A stretch of DNA of 15,862 bases from Patescibacteria group bacterium (GTDB taxonomy: Bacteria > Patescibacteriota > Gracilibacteria > Peribacterales > Peribacteraceae): positions 1 to 15,862 of the forward strand of contig JAHISE010000039.1 of NCBI GenBank assembly GCA_018818235.1, written 5' to 3'. The translations under genes and the position numbers were made by a program. Below the pieces are notes generated by a model, which made no database searches, was not told where the DNA came from, and was given only the letters and a program-made list of their open reading frames with translations. Of this stretch, positions 6,403 through 11,421 are shown piece by piece. Numbering within the stretch: the stretch's first letter is position 1; each line of letters opens with the position of its first letter.

Positions 6403-7287
6403 TTAGCCCTGTGAGCCTTTCAGTACTCCCTGATTTTGTAGAAGTTCAAACCACTGATTTATTACATCAACTTGAATAACGGCAGCAAGGCTATCCAAAG
6501 ATTCAGATAATCTGCCGGATACAATCCCGACAAAAGCACCGGACTTATCAAATACTGCGCTTCCGGAACTGCCCTTGTCTGTTTTTGCATCTGTCTTTAT
6601 AAATCTTGAACGCTCAGGAAACCCACTCACATAACCTCTGGTTACAGTAACGCTCCTGTCATTTACATCGCCATATATCGGATAACCAATAACAGATATC
6701 TCATCACCAATGCTTGGAACTATTGTTTGTTTTCTTGGGTCAACAAACCAAAAACCCTTGGAAACACCTATTGATGTTTTACAAGTTGGATCTGGTAGAT
6801 CCGAAAGCTGCAAAAGTGCCAAATCATTTTTCTTATCTAATGAAAGAACTTTCGCAACTGCATAACACTGAGCTGTTTCTGTAGAATCATTAGTTCTATA
6901 TATCGTTATATCTGACCATATCTCTTCCGTTTTTGGATTTATCACAACATGTGCATTAGTTAGGATGTGTCCTTCTTTACTTATAAACAAACCCGATCCG
7001 CGTGACAATACTTCACGATTTTTTGCTACTTCTACCAATACTACCGATCTTATTCTTTCTTCGGTATTGCTTGCCTGCACTTGAGCAAATTTATATGTTT
7101 CATTTTTATTATTATATAGATAATAAATTCCTGCCATTACACAGGATGCTACTAAAATACATACTACGATTATCCATTGCTTATTTTTTGAGTTCTCATC
7201 AATTACAACTTCACTAGACACCTCAGAAACTTCAATATTCTCAGAGTCATCAGATACATCATTTTGTATGAATTGTGTGTTTTCCAC
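6403..7287 (-). CDS. Membrane-anchored trypsin-like (HtrA/DegP-type) serine protease without PDZ
   Basis: This 294-aa protein has an acidic cytoplasmic N-terminus (1-34), one transmembrane helix at about 38-58 with K35/K37 before it, and an extracytoplasmic chymotrypsin-fold domain. The catalytic triad is visible: His113 (TNAHVV), Asp155 (KNDLALL) and Ser241 (GSSGSA). The usual GNSGG is GSSGS here. It ends soon after the protease domain, with no PDZ domain as in DegP. The start is GTG at 7287; a strong promoter with a built-in palindrome lies directly upstream and faces a divergent XRE gene. Substrates are unknown. On a mobile element it could process envelope proteins or the conjugation surface, or give stress tolerance (inference). 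Confidence 0.88.
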   Translation of the reverse strand: MENTQFIQNDVSDDSENIEVSEVSSEVVIDENSKNKQWIIVVCILVASCVMAGIYYLYNNKNETYKFAQVQASNTEERIRSVVLVEVAKNREVLSRGSGLFISKEGHILTNAHVVINPKTEEIWSDITIYRTNDSTETAQCYAVAKVLSLDKKNDLALLQLSDLPDPTCKTSIGVSKGFWFVDPRKQTIVPSIGDEISVIGYPIYGDVNDRSVTVTRGYVSGFPERSRFIKTDAKTDKGSSGSAVFDKSGAFVGIVSGRLSESLDSLAAVIQVDVINQWFELLQNQGVLKGSQG

Positions 7288-7298
7288 TAACTAATTAT

Positions 7299-7328
7299 AT
7301 TATACACCCTAATATATCGGGGTGTAAA
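7299..7328 (-). promoter_or_regulatory. Protease promoter with operator palindrome inside it
   Basis: On the minus strand, -35 TTTACA (7323-7328) and -10 TATAAT (7299-7304) are 18 bp apart. The -10 ends 11 nt before the GTG at 7287, leaving a leader of only about 5 nt. The inverted repeat ACACCC (7304-7309) / GGGTGT (7320-7325), with a 10-bp spacer, lies between the two boxes, so a bound dimer would block polymerase. The divergent XRE protein is the obvious candidate binder. Confidence 0.7.
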
Positions 7329-7336
7329 GTCGGATT

Positions 7337-7365
7337 GAAGAACCCCATAATCTCGGGGTGTCTTC
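7337..7365. promoter_or_regulatory. Second operator-like repeat over the XRE start codon
   Basis: GAAGAACCCC (7337-7346) faces GGGGTGTCTTC (7355-7365) as an imperfect palindrome, and GGGTGT recurs at 7356-7361 as in the protease operator. It covers the GTG start of the XRE gene and a CATAAT hexamer (7346-7351), which fits negative autoregulation. Confidence 0.5.
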
Positions 7366-7570
7366 TGCAACTGCAAAAAAGCTGGCAAAACGTATAAAAG
7401 AGCTACGATTGGAGCGTGGTTTAACACAGGAAGAAGCAGCCAAGAAATGTGGATTAAAGTACAAGTACTATCATGAATATGAAGGTAAGGATCCACGGGA
7501 CATGAGATTGAGCACAATGGAAAAGATTGCAAAAGGTTTGAATATACCTCTTTCAGGCATGTTTTTATGA
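7358..7570 (+). CDS. XRE-family helix-turn-helix regulator
   Basis: This 70-aa protein is a single HTH_3 domain. It has a basic first helix (KKLAKRIKELRLERG), the helix-turn-helix at about 21-42 (GLTQEEAAKKCGLKYKYYHEYE), and helix 5 with STMEKIAKGLNIPL. The only reasonable start is GTG at 7358, since a stop lies at 7325-7327 and no ATG intervenes. CATAAT ends 6 nt before it, so the mRNA may be leaderless. It is divergent from the protease and surrounded by repeated GGGTGT sites, so it probably represses itself and the protease, as phage-type or ICE repressors do. It has no partner peptidase domain of the ImmA type. Confidence 0.88.
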   Translation: MSSATAKKLAKRIKELRLERGLTQEEAAKKCGLKYKYYHEYEGKDPRDMRLSTMEKIAKGLNIPLSGMFL

Positions 7571-7647
7571 GCTATTTGACAAATAGAAGTTACAATTGTA
7601 AGCTGATCTATCTTGGTCATTTACACAACGGCACATCTCAAAGAACT

Positions 7648-7989
7648 CTAGTGAACTAAGTTCAATTGCTTAATTGTTGAATTCTTCATCGAGAAACTAG
7701 TCTGCATACGTACCATCCTGCACAATGTGAATGTGCAATCTACGAAGCTCACGCCGACCAGTGCAGACTCCTCGAAGAGGACGTCATCGAATGTGCATCC
7801 TTGAAACACAGAACTGACAAATTGACCACCGTGAATGCTACAATTCTTAAACACCACTTCGATGTAATCTCGATCCATTAAGTTCTGAGTACCCTGGTCA
7901 ATGACAAAATCGCCTGTAACAATTTGGCTCGTTGCAATCGCCTGTAAGAAATCATCTTGGTTCACAAGTAGCAGTTTTTCACAATTCAT
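7648..7989 (-). CDS. Pentapeptide-repeat protein (short)
   Basis: This 113-aa protein from ATG at 7989 (an in-frame TTG at 7992 is possible) contains about nine pentapeptide-like units in the second half. Each has a hydrophobic residue, usually Phe, every fifth position (FKNCS, IHGGQ, FVSSV, FQGCT, FDDVL, FEESA, LVGVS, FVDCT). Such units build a right-handed beta-helix. Cys is frequent at the i+3 position. The N-terminal 40 residues (QDDFLQAIATSQIVTGDFVI) are not repetitive. Known members range from gyrase-protecting DNA mimics to structural proteins; this one is too short to assign. It stands alone between the element and the 98-aa gene. Confidence 0.7.
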   Translation of the reverse strand: MNCEKLLLVNQDDFLQAIATSQIVTGDFVIDQGTQNLMDRDYIEVVFKNCSIHGGQFVSSVFQGCTFDDVLFEESALVGVSFVDCTFTLCRMVRMQTSFSMKNSTIKQLNLVH

Positions 7990-8062
7990 CAATTAGTTCA
8001 ACTCGTTAAGTGGTATTTTGAAGTGGGATGTGGATGAGCAACAGAGATTTGCCTCCAATAGG

Positions 8063-8081
8063 GAGTAAATCGCTCTTACTC
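8063..8081. repeat. Small inverted repeat in the leader of the 98-aa gene
   Basis: GAGTAA (8063-8068) and TTACTC (8076-8081) are inverted around a 7-nt loop, 29 nt before the ATG at 8110. It could be a leader hairpin or operator; no -10/-35 pair is convincing nearby. Confidence 0.35.
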
Positions 8082-8096
8082 AAAACACTCTATCTT

Positions 8097-8101
8097 AGGA
8101 G
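8097..8101 (+). promoter_or_regulatory. Shine-Dalgarno AGGAG
   Basis: AGGAG sits 8 nt before the ATG at 8110. It is the clearest Shine-Dalgarno in the window and contrasts with several genes here that have none. Confidence 0.75.
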
Positions 8102-8109
8102 TAACAGTC

Positions 8110-8406
8110 ATGACAAAAGTTAGATGGGATAGCGGTTTGATAACCGAGCTACATGAATGGACAGGTTGGCATAAACAAATGGGGCACTTGATGAACTCTA
8201 TGTGTGATGGAGTCTGGGATCACAACCTTCATGCCCCCTTGAACGAACCTAGACCTGATGATAATCACATTCATGCAAAAAGTAGACAAGGGAAGCACGA
8301 ATGGATTGTAGCTTCGGTAAAACTGGACGGCCTACACGCCGTCAACAGACGTGAGTTCATTGAACAAGTAAATCGTGTGACTAGCCTCAACATTCCGTAT
8401 CGCTAA
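8110..8406 (+). CDS. Hypothetical 98-aa protein
   Basis: I do not recognise this protein. It is soluble and rich in His, Trp and Asn in its first half (ELHEWTGWHKQMGHLMN; DDNHIHAKSRQGKHEW), with at least eight His, so metal binding is possible. The C-terminal part (HAVNRREFIEQVNRVTSLNI) looks helical. A good AGGAG at the right spacing and a strong terminator 112 nt after the stop show a well-defined single-gene unit. The stretch 8407-8517 between stop and terminator has no evident gene and would form a 3' UTR. Confidence 0.7.
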   Translation: MTKVRWDSGLITELHEWTGWHKQMGHLMNSMCDGVWDHNLHAPLNEPRPDDNHIHAKSRQGKHEWIVASVKLDGLHAVNRREFIEQVNRVTSLNIPYR

Positions 8407-8517
8407 GAAATGCTTAGCGATTATTTACTTTTCAAATCTTTTACAGAGAAGTAAGAGCAATCTTCATCGCAAACAGATCTGGCAGTCGTTCTTGACCGAT
8501 GATCTTCAGATGAAGTT

Positions 8518-8551
8518 AAGACCAGCTCCCTTTGGAGCTGGTCTTTTATAA
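8518..8551 (+). terminator. Strong intrinsic terminator (12-bp perfect stem)
   Basis: AAGACCAGCTCC (8518-8529), loop CTTT and GGAGCTGGTCTT (8534-8545) form a perfect stem followed by TTATAATAT. It terminates the 98-aa gene on the + strand. Confidence 0.9.
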
Positions 8552-8599
8552 TATCGATTAGCAAGCCTCATAAACACAAAATCCTAATGACACCAATCA

Positions 8600-8724
8600 C
8601 AGTTCCGAATAAGCTCCACTAAGGAGCTCCAACCTGCGCAGCAGGTTGTCAACCGAAGCTCGCCCGCAGGCGAGCGTAGGTTGGCGCTACGACAAAATCC
8701 TTCTGCTTCGGTTGGCAGGCCAAC
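8600..8724. repeat. Structured repeat, copy 1 (upstream of the GIY-YIG gene)
   Basis: The first 32 bases (8600-8631) are identical to 9490-9521 and include the hairpin AGCTCC-actaa-GGAGCT. Next come a hairpin AACCTGC-gca-GCAGGTT (8631-8647) and a REP-like hairpin (8651-8684) with stem AACC/GGTT, 3x3 loop gaa/gta and inner stem GCTCGCC/GGCGAGC. The unit ends with GGTTGGCAGGCC (8710-8721), matching GGCTGGCAGGCC of copy 2. Confidence 0.8.
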
Positions 8725-8741
8725 TCAAATTAACGTACAAT
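8712..8741 (+). promoter_or_regulatory. Promoter of the GIY-YIG gene, -35 supplied by the repeat
   Basis: TTGGCA (8712-8717) and TACAAT (8736-8741), each one mismatch from consensus, are separated by 18 bp. The -10 ends 9 nt before the ATG at 8751, so the transcript would be close to leaderless. The -35 falls in the conserved right end of repeat copy 1. Confidence 0.5.
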
Positions 8742-8750
8742 CAACCACTT

Positions 8751-8996
8751 ATGTGGCACTACGTTTATATCCTAAGAAATGAAACCGGCAAACAATATGT
8801 TGGTAATACTGCCAATTTAAATTCTCGTTTAAAAGAACATAATGAAGGTTCCGTGAAAGCCACAAAAAACTTAAGACCCTGGGGAATAGAATGGTTTTGT
8901 GGATTTAGAAATAAGACTGCTGCAATTAATTTCGAAAAATATCTAAAATCAGGGTCAGGAACTTCTATTCGTTTCCGCCATCTCGCACCTAAGTAA
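8751..8996 (+). CDS. GIY-YIG domain protein (UPF0213-like small nuclease)
   Basis: This 81-aa protein consists almost only of a GIY-YIG domain. It has the two strands with YVYIL at residues 4-8 and YVGNT at 17-21 (GIY and YIG positions), the conserved Arg in NSRLKEHN, and EKYLKSG with the family's conserved Glu. Members of the short UvrC/YhbQ-like group are single-domain endonucleases whose cellular targets are poorly known. The frame is open 35 codons further upstream, but that part translates the structured repeat. I use ATG at 8751, which follows a TACAAT box. The YkgJ-like gene starts 5 nt after the stop, so they form one operon between two repeat copies. Confidence 0.9.
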   Translation: MWHYVYILRNETGKQYVGNTANLNSRLKEHNEGSVKATKNLRPWGIEWFCGFRNKTAAINFEKYLKSGSGTSIRFRHLAPK

Positions 8997-9001
8997 TACT
9001 A

Positions 9002-9502
9002 ATGGAATCTAAACGGGAAATCGCTCAGGCAGTAAGTCTCATTGAACAAGGATGTAATGTCTATTGTTGCCGTCATGGCTCTCCCTACGTGCTTCCTAAC
9101 GAAAGAGATCGTATTCTTGAAATAGTAGGAAAAGATGTATTTGTCATCGAAGGTAATCATTTCATCATTGGGAAAAATAATGATAGATCTATGAGAGACA
9201 TGAAACACGATCCCTGTCCATTTTTAAATGGGGAAGAACTCTGTTCTCTCCAGACTATCGATCCGATATTAAAACCGGCTGACTGTTATATGCACCCCAT
9301 TTTTCCTTGGTACAAGAATGGGCGAGAAAAGCTTGGTGTTACGCGATGTTGCGAGGCATGTGATCATCTCTCATCTGAATTTGTGGGTAAGGTCAGAGCA
9401 TTAATTCACTCTATTCCAATAGAGCACAGAAAAGGCTTGGCACACCACCAGGAAAAATATGGTTTTCCTCTTTCGGTACTCAAATTATCCAGTTCCGAAT
9501 AA
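9002..9502 (+). CDS. YkgJ-like cysteine-cluster protein
   Basis: This 166-aa protein has the Cys pattern of the YkgJ (CxxCxxCC, putative zinc or iron-binding) family in relaxed form. There is an N-terminal cluster C18, C22, C23 (GCNVYCCRHG), then a central CPFLNGEELC segment, then ADCYMHPIFPW in the position of the family's C-x-x-x-P motif, and RCCEAC near residues 118-123. The YkgJ family is widespread and of unknown biochemical role, probably metal binding. No Shine-Dalgarno is seen; it lies 5 nt after the GIY-YIG stop. Its last three codons and stop (AGT TCC GAA TAA, 9491-9502) come from the start of repeat copy 2, so an insertion may have redefined the C-terminus. Confidence 0.7.
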   Translation: MESKREIAQAVSLIEQGCNVYCCRHGSPYVLPNERDRILEIVGKDVFVIEGNHFIIGKNNDRSMRDMKHDPCPFLNGEELCSLQTIDPILKPADCYMHPIFPWYKNGREKLGVTRCCEACDHLSSEFVGKVRALIHSIPIEHRKGLAHHQEKYGFPLSVLKLSSSE

Positions 9503-9611
9503 GCTCCACTAAGGAGCTCCAGCCTTCGCCCCTGGAGAAAGCAATTGAATAAAAAACGATTGTTGAAATTTTTACATGCACAGGGACGGGGCTACGGCTG
9601 GCAGGCCGGCC
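9490..9611. repeat. Structured repeat, copy 2 (downstream of the YkgJ-like gene)
   Basis: It starts with 32 bases identical to copy 1. After these, AGCC-ttc-GCCCC (9521-9532) pairs with GGGGC-tac-GGCT (9587-9598), giving stems with the same 3x3 internal loop as copy 1, and the unit ends GGCTGGCAGGCCGGCC. Compared with copy 1, the outer arms change together (AACC/GGTT becomes AGCC/GGCT), so pairing is preserved. The bases between the arms (9533-9586) are unrelated to copy 1. Confidence 0.75.
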
Positions 9612-9617
9612 TTTTTT
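9596..9617 (+). terminator. Intrinsic terminator at the end of repeat copy 2
   Basis: GGCTGG (9596-9601), loop CAGG and CCGGCC (9606-9611) form a 6-bp stem (one G-T pair) followed by TTTTTT. It ends the GIY-YIG/YkgJ operon. Confidence 0.75.
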
Positions 9618-9634
9618 CAATTATCACGGAAGCC

Positions 9635-9690
9635 AACTGTTGATTGTTAACTGTCGATTGTTAAAAGTTAATTGTCAAATGTTAACTGTC
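9635..9690. repeat. Degenerate heptamer array (GATTGTT / AACTGTC type)
   Basis: Eight exact-length 7-mers in a row: AACTGTT, GATTGTT, AACTGTC, GATTGTT, AAAAGTT, AATTGTC, AAATGTT, AACTGTC. The word is close to that of the array between the tRNA genes (GTTGATT, GTCGAAT). It lies between a terminator and the lipoprotein promoter. Confidence 0.75.
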
Positions 9691-9731
9691 TTTACGCAAG
9701 CCATTCCTAGAATGAAATATAAATTCTTCTT

Positions 9732-9737
9732 TATAAT
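9732..9737 (+). promoter_or_regulatory. -10 box of the lipoprotein gene
   Basis: TATAAT ends 9 nt before the ATG at 9747, so the mRNA would start 2-3 nt before the codon. The -35 is weak. No Shine-Dalgarno is present. Confidence 0.5.
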
Positions 9738-9746
9738 GGATTTACT

Positions 9747-10358
9747 ATGTCAAAAACATTTTCATTAACACTGAGTGCATTTTTCGTTATTACCCTTTCA
9801 GCATGTACGAGTGGCGGAAAGAAATACGATGAGATTCCACCTGATCTGCCCTTTCCTACCGGAGAATTTGATCAATTTTTTGAAGATGATGTGGATACTG
9901 ATATGCCTGTTTTATATGAAGATTTTCCATCAGAAGATGAACTGTTTCTAGATGATGAGTTTGAAAGTGACATATTTGACGAGTTATTAGAAGAAGATTT
10001 TTTTGACGAAATAGAAGATGAAGAAGTGTGCGGAAATGGAATTCTGGAAATGGACGAAGAATGTGAAGATGAGAGTGAGTGCCTTGATAGCGAAATATGC
10101 AATGGTGATTGTGAATGCGAAGAAAACAATATCTGTGGAGATGGAGTTATTTCCATTGAAGAAGATTGTGAAAACGACAGTGACTGTTTGGATGGAGAAG
10201 GATGCAATAGCGATTGCGAATGTGATGAGGTCAGCAATTGTGGTGACGACAATATTTCATTTGATGAAGATTGTGAAGAAAACGATGATTGCCTTCCGGG
10301 CGAATTCTGCACTGATTTGTGTCAGTGTGATGAGGAGGAGGTGGAGGTGGAGCAGTAA
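9747..10358 (+). CDS. Acidic lipoprotein with three six-cysteine repeats
   Basis: This 203-aa protein has a signal peptide ending in the lipobox LSAC, with Cys20 as the lipidated residue, so it should be fixed to the outer face of the membrane. Residues 45-93 are extremely acidic, with Phe and Leu interspersed. Three repeats of about 37 aa follow (from about 94 to 195), each with cysteines spaced C-x10-C-x5-C-x5-C-x3-C-x-C and starting CGNG or CGD. The same spacing is found throughout the large surface protein encoded at 11422-15862. A Glu-rich tail ends the protein. The module is related to the Myxococcus cysteine-rich (disulfide) repeat but has six rather than four Cys. Binding to the large protein or to calcium is inference. 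Confidence 0.85.
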   Translation: MSKTFSLTLSAFFVITLSACTSGGKKYDEIPPDLPFPTGEFDQFFEDDVDTDMPVLYEDFPSEDELFLDDEFESDIFDELLEEDFFDEIEDEEVCGNGILEMDEECEDESECLDSEICNGDCECEENNICGDGVISIEEDCENDSDCLDGEGCNSDCECDEVSNCGDDNISFDEDCEENDDCLPGEFCTDLCQCDEEEVEVEQ

Positions 10359-10395
10359 GGAGTATCAAAAGATTCAAAAGAGACTTAGGATTTGG

Positions 10396-10461
10396 TGTCC
10401 TTTTGCTTTTTTCACTTTTACTCCATTTTCTTTTTTCCCTATTTCCCCTCCTTTCCCTCCC
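10396..10461 (+). other. Polypyrimidine tract upstream of the patatin gene
   Basis: Nearly all bases from the CCTTTTG at 10399 up to 10461 are C or T on the + strand. The weak pairing CAAAAG/CTTTTG followed by CTTTTTT could terminate the lipoprotein transcript. A TATGAT hexamer (10462-10467) follows immediately and ends 11 nt before the patatin ATG, within the palindrome ATGATATCAT (10463-10472). Confidence 0.5.
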
Positions 10462-10478
10462 TATGATATCATAACCAC

Positions 10479-11312
10479 ATGTCTTGGGGTCTGGTACTTT
10501 CCGGCGGAGCGGCTCTTGGGATTTCCAATGCCGGAGTGATTGAACGACTGGAAGAAGAAGGACTTCGACCGGACTGTATAGCCGGCAGCAGTATGGGAGC
10601 AATAGTTGGAGCCTTGTACGCACTTGGATTACCAACATCTGCATTTCGTAAAGTAATTAGCCAAATTAAACTGAATAAACTGGCTAAGCTGAGTGACAAA
10701 CCACTTAAACAAGGCTTGCATGGTGGAATACTCCGGCAAAGAATCAATGAATTGCTAAGCCCATTGATAGGAGATGCAATAATAGCTGACTGCAAGATCC
10801 CTTTTGTATGTATAGCAGGAAAGATTAAGGAACCTATTAAGTGGGAGAAGATGCTTGGCAAAGGGTTTACACCACATGTAATGGAGTGCGCAGAAAAATA
10901 TATTTTCCCACCCGATACCAAATTAATTGATGCACTTACTGCCAGCAGTGCCATCCCTGTGATCTTTTCTCCTGTTAAAATCGGAGAGGATTCATTTATT
11001 GACCTTTGTACATTCGGAGCAATCCCTGCCAGAACACTTAAAGAGGAATTGAATCCTGATGTTATAATCGCAACAAACACAACTCCGCACTATTCGATCA
11101 TCAAACGCTTTGCTCCTGCGTCACTTAAAGAATTTATTGCTGCAAGCCACCAAAGCAGAGAAGAAAGCAAAGCACAATGTGACCTGATAATAGAACCTAA
11201 TTTGGATTTTAGTATGATTAGGTTTGATAAAGGGGAGGAGTTTATAGATGCAGGAAGGGATGCTGTTGATGGAGCTATGGAGAGGTTGAAGGAATTGATA
11301 GTACGTAAGTAA
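10479..11312 (+). CDS. Patatin-like phospholipase (RssA-type)
   Basis: This 277-aa protein is a patatin-fold lipid acyl hydrolase. The oxyanion-loop motif SGGAALG is at residues 8-14, with Leu where Arg or Lys is usual. The nucleophile elbow GSSMG is at 36-40 (Ser38). The catalytic Asp of the dyad is at about Asp175 in FIDLCTFGAIPAR, where the family's DG[GA] has become D-L-C. It has no signal peptide or membrane helix, so it is cytosolic or exported by another route. It lies between two genes for six-Cys surface proteins and converges on the large one. A role in membrane lipid turnover or in acting on host lipids is inference; the changed motifs leave some doubt about activity. No Shine-Dalgarno is seen. 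Confidence 0.88.
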   Translation: MSWGLVLSGGAALGISNAGVIERLEEEGLRPDCIAGSSMGAIVGALYALGLPTSAFRKVISQIKLNKLAKLSDKPLKQGLHGGILRQRINELLSPLIGDAIIADCKIPFVCIAGKIKEPIKWEKMLGKGFTPHVMECAEKYIFPPDTKLIDALTASSAIPVIFSPVKIGEDSFIDLCTFGAIPARTLKEELNPDVIIATNTTPHYSIIKRFAPASLKEFIAASHQSREESKAQCDLIIEPNLDFSMIRFDKGEEFIDAGRDAVDGAMERLKELIVRK

Positions 11313-11319
11313 AAGTATG

Positions 11320-11407
11320 TTGGTTTTTGGTTTTTGGTTTCTAGTTGACTTACTTGGTTCTCGTTTGCTGTATAACGAAAAACTAGAAACTAAAAACCAG
11401 TAAACTA
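11320..11407. repeat. Inverted pair of heptamer arrays between convergent genes
   Basis: The left arm has TTGGTTT three times in a row (11320-11340), then CTAGTTG. The right arm is AACGAAA, AACTAGA, AACTAAA, AACCAGT, AAACTAA (11374-11408). An 18-bp block (11329-11346) pairs with 11381-11398 with one mismatch. It separates the 3' ends of the patatin gene and the large surface gene and could act as a two-way transcription barrier. Confidence 0.75.
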
Positions 11408-11421
11408 ATAACAAGAACTAT

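Larger units (their letters stand above)
2163..7570. mobile_element. Probable integrative (mobilisable) element at tRNA-Gly(CCC); right end undefined
   Basis: The left end is marked by the serine integrase whose frame runs into tRNA-Gly(CCC). Next come a Rep_trans/MobT-type initiator, its small coupled partner, a 265-aa unknown, a long nested palindrome, a membrane protease and an XRE regulator, mostly on one strand as in an integrated plasmid or IME. I looked downstream for a copy of the tRNA 3' end (att repeat) and found none. The right end given here is simply the last gene that fits the element; it could lie further right. Serine integrases may leave only a few bases of core identity, so absence of a long repeat is not decisive. 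Confidence 0.6.

Noticed and set aside
5228..7570. Recoding of TGA as glycine (Gracilibacteria-type code)
   Set aside because: TGA ends at least three genes with sensible lengths, one in a tight GTGA overlap with the next start, and no in-frame TGA is needed within any recognised protein.
8646..8996. A longer GIY-YIG protein starting at 8646
   Set aside because: The extra 35 residues translate the structured repeat copy 1, whereas the domain starts at once after the ATG at 8751, which has a promoter at leaderless distance.
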